Assembly: GCA_963804885.1 (NCBI GenBank)
Contig: CAWDSF010000006.1
Location: 575,907 to 639,906, forward strand
DNA: 64,000 bases
Direction of reading: 5' to 3'
Source of the DNA: PALSA-1004 sp963804885
GTDB taxonomy: Bacteria; Pseudomonadota; Gammaproteobacteria; Burkholderiales; SG8-41
Under the pieces are notes generated by a model that searched no databases, had not been told where the DNA came from, and saw nothing but the letters and a program-made list of their open reading frames with translations. Below are positions 18,626 to 28,877 of the stretch, piece after piece. A program made the translations under genes and the position numbers. Within the stretch, counting starts at the first letter, position 1. Each line of letters opens with the position of its first letter.

Positions 18626-20014
18626 ATGGGTGAAGCCCTGCTTCTGTCGCGACTGCAGTTCGCCTGGGTCATCGCGCTGCACATCCTGCTGCCCGGCGTT
18701 CACGGTGGGCCTCGCGTCCTACATCGCGGTGCTCGAAGGAGCGCACTTCTTCACCGGCAGGCCGGTGTTCCTGCGCCTGTCGAAGTTCTGGCTGCCGATC
18801 TTCGCGGTTTCGTTCGGGATGGGCGTGGCTTCGGGCATCGTGATGCCGTTCCAGTTCGGCACCAACTGGAGCCGTTACTCGGATCTGACGGCCGACGTCC
18901 TCGGACCGCTGATGGCCTACGAGGTCCTGATGGCGTTCTTCCTCGAAGCCGGCTTCCTGGGAGTGCTGCTGTTCGGACGCAAGCTCGTGCCGCCGTGGAT
19001 GCATTTTTTCGCCGCCGTGATGGTCGCGGTGGGCACGCTGCTGTCGACCTTCTGGATTCTTTCGGCGAACAGCTGGATGCAGACCCCGGCCGGCCATGCA
19101 GTCGTCGACGGCCGTTTCGTGCCGCGAGACTGGATGCAGATCGTCTTCAATCCGTCGTTTCCCTACCGGCTCGTACACACCACGATGGCCTTCTTCATCA
19201 CCACCGCGTTGGTGGTGATCGGCGTGGCGGCGTATTACCTGCGACGCGAGCGCCACGCCGAAGAGAGCCTCACCATGCAGAAGATGGGGCTGGGCCTGCT
19301 GGTCGTCCTCGTGCCGCTGCAGATCCTCGTCGGCGACCTGCACGGGTTGAATACGCTCGAGCATCAGCCGGCGAAGATCGCCGCGATGGAAGCCAACTGG
19401 GACGACGCAGGCGCGCATGCCGCTGCTCCTCTTCGCGTGGCCCGACGAGGCGGCCGAGCGCAATCGCCTGGAAATCGGTGTCCCGGCGCTCGGGTCGCTG
19501 CATTCTCGGCCATGACGTGAACGCTGTGATCCCCGGGCTCAAGGACTGGAAGACCGGAGGACCGGCCGCCGGTGGCGATTCCCTTCTTCTCGTTCCGGCT
19601 GATGGTCGGTATCGGGGTGGTCATGCTTGGCCTTACGCTCGCGGGGCTGGCGCTGTGGTGGCGCGGCAGCCTGGCGCGGCGCGAGAGGCTTCCAGTGGCT
19701 GTGCATGCCGGCCGCGTCGCTCGGCTTCATCGCCGTGCTCGCCGGATGGGTGACGACCGAGGTCGGCCGGCAGCCCTGGGTGGTATACGGACTGCTGCGC
19801 ACGCGCGACGCGGTCACCCCGTCGCTCGTCGCGAGCGACGTGGCGATATCCCTGCCTGGTGCTACATCCTTGCGTACGTCGTGATCTTCGGCGCCGGGCT
19901 GTTCTTCATGGCGCGGCTAGTGCGCAGGGGATTCCCGGCAGGCGAGGAGCCCGAGCCGGAGGGCCCGTCGCCACGCCGGCACGGCCGCTTTCGGCGGCGA
20001 CGCGCGCGCGTTAG
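18626..20014 (+). CDS. cydA: Cytochrome bd ubiquinol oxidase subunit I (frameshifted)
   Basis: Haem-bearing subunit of the bd-type quinol oxidase in the inner membrane. It starts MGEALLLSRLQFAWVIALHI at 18626 with GAGGT upstream; the frames join through FTVGLASYIAVLEGAHFFTG, WSRYSDLTADVLGPLMAYEV, LEAGFLGVLLFG, NSWMQTPAGHAVVDGRF, LVGDLHGLNTLEHQPAKIAA and PWVVYGLLRTRDAVTPS. The last motifs (quinol-binding region, GLLRT) are characteristic. Indels near 18695 (C-run), 19415, 19500-19680 and 19860-19950 split it. It ends at TAG 20012, nine bases before cydB. It serves high-affinity, cyanide- and NO-tolerant respiration. Confidence 0.88.
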
Positions 20015-20022
20015 GAGAGGTC

Positions 20023-21025
20023 ATGGCGCTCGACCTCGTACCCTTGTGGGCCGCAATCCTCGCCTTCGGCGTGCTCATGTACGTGCTGCTCGACGGCTTC
20101 GATCTGGGCATCGGCATCCTGTTCCCGTTCGCGCCCGATGACGCCAGCCGCGACGCGATGATGAATTCCGTGGCGCCGATCTGGGACTTCAACGAAACCT
20201 GGCTGGTGCTCGGCGGCGTGGGGTTGCTCGCGGCTTTTCCGCTCGCCTTCGCGATCGTGATCCCGGCGGTGTATTTCCCGATCCTGTTCATGCTGATCGG
20301 CCTCATCTTCCGCGCCGTCGCTTTCGAGTTCCGGCACCTTTCCAAGCGCCGCCATTACTGGGACCGCTCGTTCTTCACGGGATCGCTGGTCGCGACGTTC
20401 TCGCAGGGAATCGTGCTGGGGACCTTCGTGCAGGGCATTCCGGTCGAAGGCCGTGATTACGTCGGCGGCAGCTTCGGCTGGCTCACGCCGTTCGCAATAC
20501 TGACCGGCGCCGGCCTGGTCGCAGGCTACGGCTTGCTGGGCGCGTGCTGGCTCGTGCTCAAGACCGAAGGCGCGCTGCAGGCGTGGGCCCGGCGCAAAGC
20601 TCGGTACCTTACCGCCGGCGTGGCCGCCTTCATCGCCATGGTCAGTCTCTGGACGCCATTCATCCAGCCGCAGATCCGCGAGCGCTGGTTCGGCGGCGAG
20701 CACCCGCTATGGCTGTGGCCGGTGCCGCTCGTCACGTTCGCATTGTTCGTCCTGCTCTGGCGCTCGCTCGCGCGCGGGCGCGACACTACGCCGTTCCTCG
20801 CTGCGCTGGGTATCTTCGCGATGGCCTACCTGGGCCTGGGCATCAGCATCTTTCCGATGGTGGTGCCCTACACGTTCGACCTGTGGCAGGCGGCTGCGAC
20901 GCCGAAAATCGCACGCCTTCCTCATGATCGGCACGCTGTTCCTCCTGCCGATCATCCTCGGCTACACAGTGTGGTCGTACTGGGTGTTTCGCGGCAAGGT
21001 CACGACGGGCAGCGGCTATCACTGA
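20023..21025 (+). CDS. cydB: Cytochrome bd ubiquinol oxidase subunit II (one frameshift)
   Basis: The multi-helix partner of CydA. It starts MALDLVPLWAAILAFGVLMY at 20023 with AGGAGAGG upstream; family signatures are LDGFDLGIGILFPF, SVAPIWDFNETWLVLGG, LIFRAVAFEFRHLSKRRHYW and SIFPMVVPYTFDLWQAAATP. A one-base slip in an A-run near 20908 shifts the frame; the corrected end reads FLMIGTLFLLPIILGYTVWS and stops at 21023-21025, overlapping the next gene as TGATG. Without the correction the frame runs on into the NO reductase gene. About 333 residues, normal. Confidence 0.9.
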
Positions 21026-23340
21026 TGCCCGTGAGTGCGGCCGCGCAACCGCTGACCGCAGACGATACGGATCTGTCGCCGTGGTGGTTGCGCACCGTCT
21101 TGATCGTGATGGTGATCGGCTTCACCGTCCTGATCGCCATCACGACGCTGGCTTATCGCAACGCGCCACCGATTCCGGTGCAAGTGGCGGATGCGCAGGG
21201 TGCGAGCCTGTTCAGCGGCGACGACATCAGCGACGGCCAGACGGTATTCCTGAAGTACGGCTGATGGCCAACGGCAGCATCTGGGGTCACGGCGCCTATC
21301 TCGGGCCCGACTACTCGGCCGATGCGCTGCATCGCATCGGCGAGGATACCGCCGCGGCCATCGCGCAGCAGCAGTACCGGCATGCCGCTGGCGGCGCTGG
21401 CGCCTGCGCAGCAGGCGGCCGTCCGCGCCGAAACGGCGGTGGAGCTGAAAACCAATCGCTATGACGCCGCCAGCGGGATGCTGCAGCTGACTGCGCCGCA
21501 GGCGGCCGCGTATCGCCAGCAGATCGACCACTGGACCGACTACTTCCGCGATCCTGCGCGCAACGGCGGCCTGCAGGCGCGACCTGATCACCGATCCGGC
21601 CGAGCTGCGCCAGTTCACCGCCTTCGTCACCTGGGCCGCGTGGGCCTCGGTGGCCAATCGTCCCGGCGAGACGTACTCCTACACCAACAACTTTCCGTAC
21701 GACCCGAGCGTCGGCAACATGCCGACTCCCGGCGCGCTGCTGTGGAGCGCGCTGAGCCTGATCGTGCTGCTCGCCGGCATCGCCGCGGTGCTGCTGGCGT
21801 TCGGCAAGTTCGACTACCTGGGCTGGATCAGCCGCGGCCATCACATCCACCCGCAGCTGCTGCCGGGCGAGTCCAGCGCCGGGCCAGCGCGCGCTGGTGA
21901 AGTTCTTCGTCGTCGTGGCGCTGCTGTTCCTGATGCAGACGCTGGTCGGCGGCGCCACCGCGCACTACCGCGCCGATCCGGGCAGCTTCTACGGCTTCCA
22001 GCTCGAAACGCATCTTCCCCAGCAACCTGCTGCGCACCTGGCACCTGCAGACGGCGATCTTCTGGATCGCCACCGCCTATGTGGCCGCGGCGCTCTTCCT
22101 CGGCCGCTCGTTGCGCGCGCGACGAGCCGCGCTGGTTCGCGCGCTGGGTGCACGTGCTGTTCGCCGCGTTCGTCGGTCGTGATCGGCGGCAGCCTGCTCG
22201 GCGAGTGGCTCGGCATCTCGCAGATGGCTCGGCGAGCTGGTGGTTCTGGCTCGGCAACCAGGGCTGGGAATACCTGGAGCTCGGCCGGCTCTGGCAGTAC
22301 CTGCTGGTGGCCGGCCTGCTGGCGTGGTTCGCCCTGCTGTGGTCGCTGGCGCGGCCGCGCAAGGTGGCGAACCCGGCGTCACGGCCGCTGGCTGCGATGT
22401 TCCTGCTGCGCGGCGCTGGCGATCCCGGTGTTCTACCTGCCGGCGCTGTTCTACGGCGCCAGGACCAACTTCACCGTGGTCGACACCTGGCGCTTCTGGA
22501 TCATCCATCTGTGGGTCGAGGGCTTCTTCGAGTTCTTCGCCACCACCGTGGTGGCGCTCACGTTCTACCAGCTCGGGCTGACGCGCCGCAACGTCGCGCT
22601 GCGGGTGATCTATCTCGACGCCATCCTGTACTTCCTCGGCGGCATGATCGGCACCGGCCACCACTGGTACTTCACCGGCCAGAGCAACGTCAACATGGCG
22701 CTGTCGGCGATGTTCTCGGTGCTGGAAGTCGTGCCGCTGACGCTGCTGACGCTCGACGCGTGGGACTTCGTGCGCACCACGCGCGGCCAGTGCGACGTCT
22801 GCGGCAAGGCGATCGCCATCCCGCACAAGTGGACGTTCTACTTCCTGATGGCGGTGGGCTTCTGGAACTTCGTCGGCGCCGGCATGTTCGGCTTCCTGAT
22901 CAACCTGCCGATCGTCAGCTATTTCGAGGTCGGCACCGATGCTCACGCCCAACCACGGCGCACGCCGCGATGATGGGCGTCTTCGGCATGCTGGCGATTG
23001 CGCTGATGGTGTTCGTGCTGCGCCAGACCAGCGACGATGCGCGCTGGCCGGGCATCGAGAAATACGTGAAGGTCGGCGTTCTGGGGCACCAACGGCGGCC
23101 TCGCGATGATGGTGTTCATGAGCCTGTTCCCCGGCGGCGTGCTGCAGCTCTGGGATGTGCGTGCAGCACGGCTACTGGCACGCCCGCAGCCTCGACTATA
23201 TCGACAGCGAGCGCGCGCTCCTGTTCGAGTGGCTGCGCCTGCCCGGCGACCTGGTGTTCATCCTTTTCGGCGCCGTGCCGCTCCTGATTGCGTCGATCAA
23301 GGGTTATCTCGGCATGCGCGCCACTGCCGGCGCGACGTGA
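21025..23340 (+). CDS. norB: Quinol-dependent nitric oxide reductase, qNor (frameshifted)
   Basis: A single-subunit haem-copper enzyme reducing NO to N2O with electrons from quinol. It starts MPVSAAAQPLTADDTDLSPW at 21025; the joined frames give the fused cytochrome-c-like N-domain (QGASLFSGDDISDGQTVFL, NGSIWGHGAYLGPDYSADAL), then the catalytic helices: WRFWIIHLWVEGFFEFFATT, GGMIGTGHHWYFTGQSNVNM (metal-site histidines), FSVLEVVPLTLLTLDAWDFV and FLMAVGFWNFVGAGMFGFLI, ending GAVPLLIASIKGYLGMR. About 772 codons, normal for qNor. At least six indels. It follows cydAB with overlapping codons, so bd oxidase and NO detoxification are probably co-expressed. Confidence 0.88.
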
Positions 23341-23462
23341 ATCACCCCGACTTGCATCAGCCCTCGGGCGCGGGTCTCCCGGCCGTGCGGCACCAGCCTG
23401 CGAAGCAGTCCTTGCCACGGAAATGCCAGACGTCGCCGGATCCTTCGAATTACATTGACCCG

Positions 23463-23621
23463 ATGAAGACGCTGACCGTACGCTTGCCCGAGCCACTTGT
23501 CACAGACATCGAAGCGGAATCGCGCGAACGCAGGATCTCGAAGTCTGACGTCGTGGGCGAACGGCTGCAGCTTGCGATCGGATCGGCACGGCGACGGCCG
23601 ATGCATCACATCCGCGCGTGA
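23463..23621 (+). CDS. Ribbon-helix-helix (CopG-like) DNA-binding protein, orphan
   Basis: A 52-residue protein: beta strand MKTLTVRLPEPLVTDIEAES followed by RRISKSDVVGERLQLAI, the ribbon-helix-helix fold of many antitoxins. Such antitoxins are normally about 75-80 residues and sit directly before a PIN or other toxin gene; here the protein ends early (RRRPMHHIRA) and the next gene is an antisense phosphoesterase, with no toxin in sight. Either a shortened leftover of a toxin-antitoxin pair or an autonomous small regulator. Confidence 0.6.
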   Translation: MKTLTVRLPEPLVTDIEAESRERRISKSDVVGERLQLAIGSARRRPMHHIRA

Positions 23622-23631
23622 CGCGAGAGCG

Positions 23632-24397
23632 CTAATCGATCTCGACCAGGAAATTCGGATCGAACAGCGGATTCTCGTTCACGCCGTCCTTTGCATAACC
23701 GCGTGGATTGCACAGTATTCGCGTTCCGTTGACGAAATAGTCGAAGCTGTCGTGGGTATGCCCGTGTATCCAGAGGCACGCCCGGCGTCCGTCGACCAGG
23801 CGTTCGGCGTCGGAAACAAAGCATGCATTCAGGAGCGAATCGGCAAACCTCGGATGGATGCTCGTTTTCGATGGCGCATGGTGGGTGATCACCACGGTCG
23901 CCCCGGCATGCGGCTCCGCCAACCTGCGTTCGAGCCATGCTGCGTTGATGTTGAATAAAGCGATCGAAGCGGCGGGGGTGAATAACGTTTCCGCTGCTTC
24001 GCCAACGCGGATTCTGCTGAAGTCGCGCATGAAGCGCTGCGCTTCCTGCATCGCCTGCGCCCTTTTCTCACCCTCGCCGAACAGCATGAAATCCGTCCAC
24101 AGCGTGGTTCCCAGAAAGCGCACGCCATCGATCGTGACCTCGTCGTTGTCGAGCACGTGGATGGCGGTTCCGGCGCACAACCGTCTTGAGTTCTTCCACG
24201 GTGCCTTCGATGCTGCCGCCGTAGAATTCGTGGTTGCCGGGAACGTAAAGGACCGGCTTGGCGAAGCCCGATGCCCAGGCAACCGCCTCCCGCGGGCGAG
24301 CGAGGTCCCCCGCCAGGATTACAACGTCGGCGTCATTCTCGGGTATCGTCAGCGCGCCGAGACTCAGATGCAGGTCGGACAGGACATTGAGCTTCAC
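23632..24397 (-). CDS. Calcineurin-like metallophosphoesterase (frameshifted)
   Basis: The five metal-binding motifs are present across two frames: SDLHLS (D-x-H), ILAGDLARP (GD), VPGNHEFYGG (GNHE), ITHHAPS (H) and HGHTHDSFDY (GHTH). The best start is GTG at 24397 (KLNVLSDLHLSLGALTIPEN). One extra base near 24180 splits the gene. About 255 residues, cytoplasmic; a phosphodiesterase or phosphatase of unknown substrate. Similar genes occur near PRC-barrel and stress genes in proteobacteria. Confidence 0.8.
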
Positions 24398-24460
24398 GGT
24401 GTGTTCCTGTGTTCGCTGCAAGGCTTCGGTCTTCGGCGATGCGGACGTCAGCGCGCCGAT

Positions 24461-25334
24461 TCATGAGCGTCGGATGTTGACCGCTATCGCTTCGGCTTCA
24501 GGACGGGATCCATCGGGTTCACGTTCCGCATCGGCGGTCCGATAGCCGGAATGTCCATGATGTTCGTGAATGTCCCGCTCCTGATTCGGGTCGGGGTGCG
24601 ACTCCGAATCGTACTGGCGGAGCATCTTTCACCGCCTGTCGAGTCAGATTGACGGAAACCGTCTCCTCGGACCAGCTCACGTTCTGTATCCATCGTCGGG
24701 CGATGAGCACCGGGTGACCGAGCCACCAGTTGCTCGTATCCGCGACGAGGTAACGAATGGCCCAGCTGTCCTCGTCGACAAGCATTCCCTGTACGTGGCC
24801 GATGCCGCCGTCCGTCGCCTCGATGTGGTACCCGGTGACCGCCTTGCAACTGCGCAGGTGAGGATCGTCATTCTGATGACGCGCCGCTTCAGCGCTGGCG
24901 CAGGCTTTCTCGGCTTCCGTCTGTTGGCCATGCGGTGTCGGAACGAAGCCGTCGTATCCGGTCATCAGCATCATGCTGGGATCGTCGACCCCACCCCAGA
25001 GCCCCGTACCGCCCCAATAGTAGGGATAGCCGTAATAGCGGAGGTGGCGTATTTCATGTTGTCTCGAGACCGGCAGTTTGGTGTCGATGTCGGGGCTGTT
25101 CTTGACCTGCGCTTTCGTGAGCGAGACGAACAGCGCCCGTTCGCTCCAGTTCGGGTGTCCGATCGCAATGGGCGAGATCAGCACCTTTCGGCTCCAAAGC
25201 CAGGCGCCGGTGTCGACAACGAAATAACGGATGACCCACGACTCGTCGTCGAAATAGAAGTCCCTCACGTGACCGATCGTGCCGTCGGTGGCGCGAATGG
25301 CGTAACCCTCCAGTTCCTTCATGCTGCGTAACAT
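24461..25334 (-). CDS. Double PRC-barrel protein, copy A (one frameshift)
   Basis: Two PRC-barrel-like domains: AIRATDGTIGHVRDFYFDDE with VIRYFVVDTGAWLWSRKVLI, and YHIEATDGGIGHVQGMLVDE with AIRYLVADTSNWWLGHPVLI, separated by a Gly/Tyr/Trp-rich linker (YYGYPYYWGGTGLWGG). The start at 25334 (MLRSMKELEG) has AAGGAGAAGG upstream. An extra G near 24611 shifts the frame; corrected, it continues APPYDSESHPDPNQERDIHE and stops at 24461. No signal peptide. It is a near-identical duplicate of 29488-30342. PRC barrels bind RNA or proteins in other systems; its role here is unknown. Confidence 0.75.
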
Positions 25335-25476
25335 GAGTCCTTCTCCTTCAAGTGCGTCGAGAACGGGCATTCGCGCCGCTGGGCCAAGTGTCGCCATGCC
25401 GCCGGGGTGCGCAGTCAGGAAGCCTTCGACGGCGCGTTCCACCATCGCTTCCGCTTTCAACCGCTTCGATTGCGTG

Positions 25477-25611
25477 TCCAATTGCCCCTCTGCGCGATTG
25501 CGCCTGCTGGATCTCTGCCTTGACAGTGGCAGGACGAAGAAGCGGCGACTATAGGCAAATCTCGACAAGTGTCGTCCGGCTTTCTTGACCCGATTGGGCT
25601 GCAATGGGATC
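25477..25611 (-). repeat. Promoter block copy 2 joined to a remnant of the secreted-protein gene
   Basis: Bases 25546-25611 match the promoter block at 11603-11668 (palindrome CCCATTGCAGCCCAATCGG and TTTGCCTATAGTCGCC). About ten bases further on, 25477-25535 matches the last codons and 3' flank of the secreted-protein gene (GTCAAGGCAGAGAT... to CAATTGGACAC; 10979-11037). The roughly 530-bp gene body between them at the first locus is absent here: a deletion scar. It lies upstream of PRC copy A on the same strand and may serve as its promoter. Confidence 0.65.
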
Positions 25612-25892
25612 CAACTCCATGGACGCGCGCGATCTCGCACACCTGCTGCTCGAGCGCTCTTCAGAGCCACCTACGTAGCTACCCGCGCTTCAGGTCATCG
25701 CGCAGCATGGATTAGAGCTAGCCCGCGCGAAAATGACGCAGCAACCACCGCTCACTTCACGCTGGAGTAAATTTCGCGCATTCCGTCGAAAACACTCGAT
25801 TCGCAGACCATGCGCCAGACGCGCAACCTGGTATCTACATCATGCGGGCGCGCCCGGCTGCTGATCCGCACGGCCATCGGCCGGCGGGTTCG

Positions 25893-27387
25893 ATGATCGG
25901 CGCGCGTTCGCGTCGCCCGGTCGTTCTCGGCTGCGTGATGCTGGCGCTGTTCATGGCCGCCGTCGAAGTGACCATCGTCGCGACGGCGTTGCCGCAGATT
26001 GTCGGCAAGCTCGGCGGCTTTTCCTATTACACCTGGGTCTTCTCGGGCTTCCTGTTGACGCAGGCAGTCACCATTCTTGTCTTCGGGAAGTTGGCGGATC
26101 TGTACGGCCGCCGCCCGGTGCTCATCGGTGGCATCGTCGTCTTCCTGCTGGGCTCGACGCTGTGCGGCTTCGCGTGGTCCATGCCTGCGCTGATCGCATT
26201 CCGGCTGCTGCAGGGCCTTGGCGCCGGGTCGATCCAGCCGGTCGCGACCACGATCGTCGGCGACCTGTACGAGCCGCGTGAGCGACCTCGTGTGCAGGGC
26301 TGGCTGTCGAGCGTGTGGGGTTTCGCGGCCATTGTTGGACCGCTCGCGGGCGCCCTCATCGTCGAAGTGCTGTCCTGGCACTGGATCTTCTGGATCAACG
26401 TTCCGGTCGGAATCGTCACGATCGCGGGACTGACGCTGTTCCTGCGCGAGAATGTCGCGCGTCGGCCGCACAAAGTCGACTACGCCGGCGTTGGCCTGTT
26501 CTGCGTCGCGATCGCGGCGGTCCTCGTCGCAGTGATGGAAGGCGGCATCGGCTGGCCGTGGGGCTCACTGCAGACACTGCTGCTCCTCGCGTTGTTCGCC
26601 AGCGCCTTCGCGCTTTACATGGTCCGCGAGCGACGAGCGCCCGAGCCGATGGTCGATCTCGCGCTGTGGCGGACGCCGCTGATCGCGAGCGTCAATGTCA
26701 GCGCATTGTTCGCCGGCGCAGCGATCATCGGCGTGACGTCGTTCGTGCCGATCTATGTTCAGGGCGTCCTCGGCCGTTCGGCCATCGTCGCCGGCTTTGC
26801 GCTCACCGCGATGTCCGTCGGTTGGCCCCTCGCATCGACGCTCTTGGGCCGCTTCCTGCGCACCTTCGAAGCGCGCGGCACTGTACGCCTCGGCGGCGGT
26901 CTGCTTTTCGTCGGCGCCATGGTGCTCGCGGTGATGCCGCCCGGTTCGGCGCCGGTATGGGCCGGCGCTGGATCGTTCATCATCGGCTTCGGCATGGGAC
27001 TGCTGAATACGACGTTCATCATTCTCATTCAAGGCAGCGTGTCGTGGGCGAATCGCGGCAGCGCGACCGCCTCCAACATCTTCTCGCGCATGGTCGGCAG
27101 CACGTTCGGCGCGGCCGCGCTCGGCGCCGTGCTCAACACGAGTCTGCACCGTCGTCTCGCGGGATCGGAAAACGGGCCGGCCGCCGTCGAAGCGGTACGC
27201 CAGATGTTCGACAACGGCGTCGCGGGCACGCTTTCGGCAGGGCAACACGCGGCGCTCCTGAGTGCGCTCGGCGCCGGCCTGCAGTACGTCTCTCATTGCG
27301 CTAGCCGCTTTCGGCGCGCTGACACTGATCTCGACGTGGTTCGTGCCGCAGCGTGCGATCTTTGCGCAGGCGAAGGATTCGCCCTAG
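25893..27387 (+). CDS. MFS transporter, DHA2 (EmrB/QacA) family
   Basis: A proton-driven drug exporter with about 14 predicted helices. Motifs: LALFMAAVEVTIVATALPQI (motif D1), GKLADLYGRRPVL (motif A), RLLQGLGAGSIQPVATTIVG and GFAAIVGPLAGALIVE (motif C), NVPVGIVTIAGL. The start at 25893 (MIGARSRRPVVLG) is preferred; 25842 is also in frame. A slip near 27293 corrupts the last 30 residues; corrected, it ends IALAAFGALTLISTWFVPQR...AKDSP at 27387. No membrane-fusion partner or repressor is adjacent. Substrate unknown. Confidence 0.85.
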
Positions 27388-27521
27388 GCTAGGAGTCTGT
27401 CGCTGGATCGCCTTGGTGGCATGTGCACGGGCGCACTGGGCGAGCAACGTTAGGTACAGCCCGAACGCTAGAAGCCTGTCGGTGGTGCGGGCACTGTCCC
27501 GCTGCGCTAAGCTTCCGGCGT

Positions 27522-28583
27522 ATGAGCGACACCGGCTCTGCACCCGTGTCCGATACCGCGTTTGCGACGAGCGGCATCTCCCTCGTGCTCGGCTCTGGCG
27601 GTGCGCGCGGTTATGCGCATATCGGCGTCATCGAGGAGCTTCTTGCGCAGGGTTTCCGCATCGAATCGATCGCCGGCAGCTCGATGGGCGCGCTCGTCGG
27701 CGGCGTCTATGCGGCCGGCAAGCTCGACCAGTACCGAGACTGGGTCGGTTCGATGCAGAAGTACGACGTGTGGCGCATGCTCGACTGGACGCTGTCCGGC
27801 GGCGGTTTCATCAAGGGTGATCGCATCATTGGCGCGCTGCGCGACCTGGTCGGCGAAACGAGCATCGAGGACCTGTCGATTCCCTACACCGCAGTCGCGG
27901 TCGACATCGACACGCAGCGCGAGGTGTGGCTGTCGCGCGGTTCGCTGTTCGATGCGATACGGGCCTCGATCGCGACGCCGACCATCTTTCGCCCGTATCG
28001 CTACCACGGTCGGGTGCTGGTCGATGGCGGTCTGCTCAATCCGGTACCGGTATCGGCAACCTTGCGCGATCTGACCGATTGCACCATCGCGGTTGACGTC
28101 AACGCGCTGGCCGAACCGCTCGATTCCGAGGCAACCGCGCAGGCTGAATCGCTACTCGCAACGGACCGCGCGTCGCTGGTAGCGCTCGAGGACGACGACC
28201 GCGGCGTGGCCGGCCAGGCTTCCCCCGAAGTCTTGGAGCCGCAAGACGTTACCGCACCCACACGCGCCGTGGGCCATTATCGGAAGAAGGTCGGGAAGCT
28301 ACTCGACTCGCTTTTGGAAAAGCGCGGACATCGTGCGGACGCGCACGAGCCCGGCCTCGTCGAACTCTTCGCCCGGTCCCTCGACACGGTGCAGGCAACC
28401 ATCACGCGCCTCAAGCTCGCAGCGCAGCCCCCGGATCTACTGATCACGATTCCGCGCAACGCCTGTGCGTTCTATGAGTTCCACCGCGCCGAGGAGCTGA
28501 TCGAGATCGGTCGCCGGCGTACTCGCGAGGCGTTGAAACGATGGCACCGGCCGCCGCCGCGCCGGCCGGGGGCTAATCCTTGA
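27522..28583 (+). CDS. Patatin-like phospholipase (RssA type), copy 1
   Basis: A Ser-Asp dyad lipid acyl hydrolase of about 353 residues, cytoplasmic. Oxyanion hole GSGGARGYAHIG, nucleophile elbow IAGSSMGALVGG, and catalytic Asp in LVDGGLLNPVPVSA. The start at 27522 (MSDTGSAPVSDTAFATSG) lies within a longer frame. Its last 14 codons (WHRPPPRRPGANP and stop) lie in a 136-bp segment duplicated from the multicopper oxidase 3' end (30944-31079), so the original C-terminus was probably replaced. A more distant patatin is at 53149-54228. Confidence 0.85.
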   Translation: MSDTGSAPVSDTAFATSGISLVLGSGGARGYAHIGVIEELLAQGFRIESIAGSSMGALVGGVYAAGKLDQYRDWVGSMQKYDVWRMLDWTLSGGGFIKGDRIIGALRDLVGETSIEDLSIPYTAVAVDIDTQREVWLSRGSLFDAIRASIATPTIFRPYRYHGRVLVDGGLLNPVPVSATLRDLTDCTIAVDVNALAEPLDSEATAQAESLLATDRASLVALEDDDRGVAGQASPEVLEPQDVTAPTRAVGHYRKKVGKLLDSLLEKRGHRADAHEPGLVELFARSLDTVQATITRLKLAAQPPDLLITIPRNACAFYEFHRAEELIEIGRRRTREALKRWHRPPPRRPGANP

Positions 28584-28674
28584 TCAAATAGTTGCGCATC
28601 GGGCCCGAATCCTCATGCTCCAGCATGTCGCAGTGATAAAGGAACAGGCCGGCATAGTCCTGGAACCGGAGCAG
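28539..28674. repeat. 136-bp duplication of multicopper oxidase 3' end
   Basis: Identical to 30944-31079 at 133 of 136 positions. On the minus strand it encodes the last 34 or so residues of the multicopper oxidase (FQDYAGLFLYHCDMLEHEDS, stop at 28573-28575). The copper-ligand motif HCHM is changed to HCDM here. On the plus strand it supplies the end of the patatin gene. Direct repeat with the second copy. Confidence 0.9.
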
Positions 28675-28877
28675 AGCGCTCTCTTCAGGTCCCGCACGCC
28701 TCCCGCGCCAGTTCGACGTGGGGTAGCTGGTCCTCACCCGTCGGCACGAGATACGCGCGGGGCAGGAGGATGTTCGCGACCTGCTTCTTTTCGACTATCG
28801 CGCTGGGGCTCACCACGACGGCGGGTCCAATCGTGGTCGCGTCTGGATTCGATCGCAACCGTCCAGACGGCGCTCAA
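28675..28877 (-). other. Unassigned segment with a short open frame
   Basis: Between the duplicated oxidase fragment and the DsbA-like gene. The minus frame ending at 28685 reads TIGPAVVVSPSAIVEKKQ, ANILLPRAYLVPTGEDQLPH and VELAREACGT, which looks coding but has no start and no family I recognise. Possibly the 3' end of a truncated gene. Confidence 0.3.

Noticed and set aside
20023..21264. A 413-residue CydB with a long C-terminal extension
   Set aside because: The extension is the start of the NO reductase, reached through a one-base slip near 20908.
21025..23340. Cytochrome-c-dependent cNor (NorCB)
   Set aside because: The fused N-terminal extension with GSIWGHGAYLGPDYSAD and the absence of a norC gene fit the quinol type.
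28585..28588. Fnr-like TTGATCAA motif at 28580-28587 and again near 30985
   Set aside because: Both lie in the coding end of the multicopper oxidase or its duplicated copy, not upstream of a gene.
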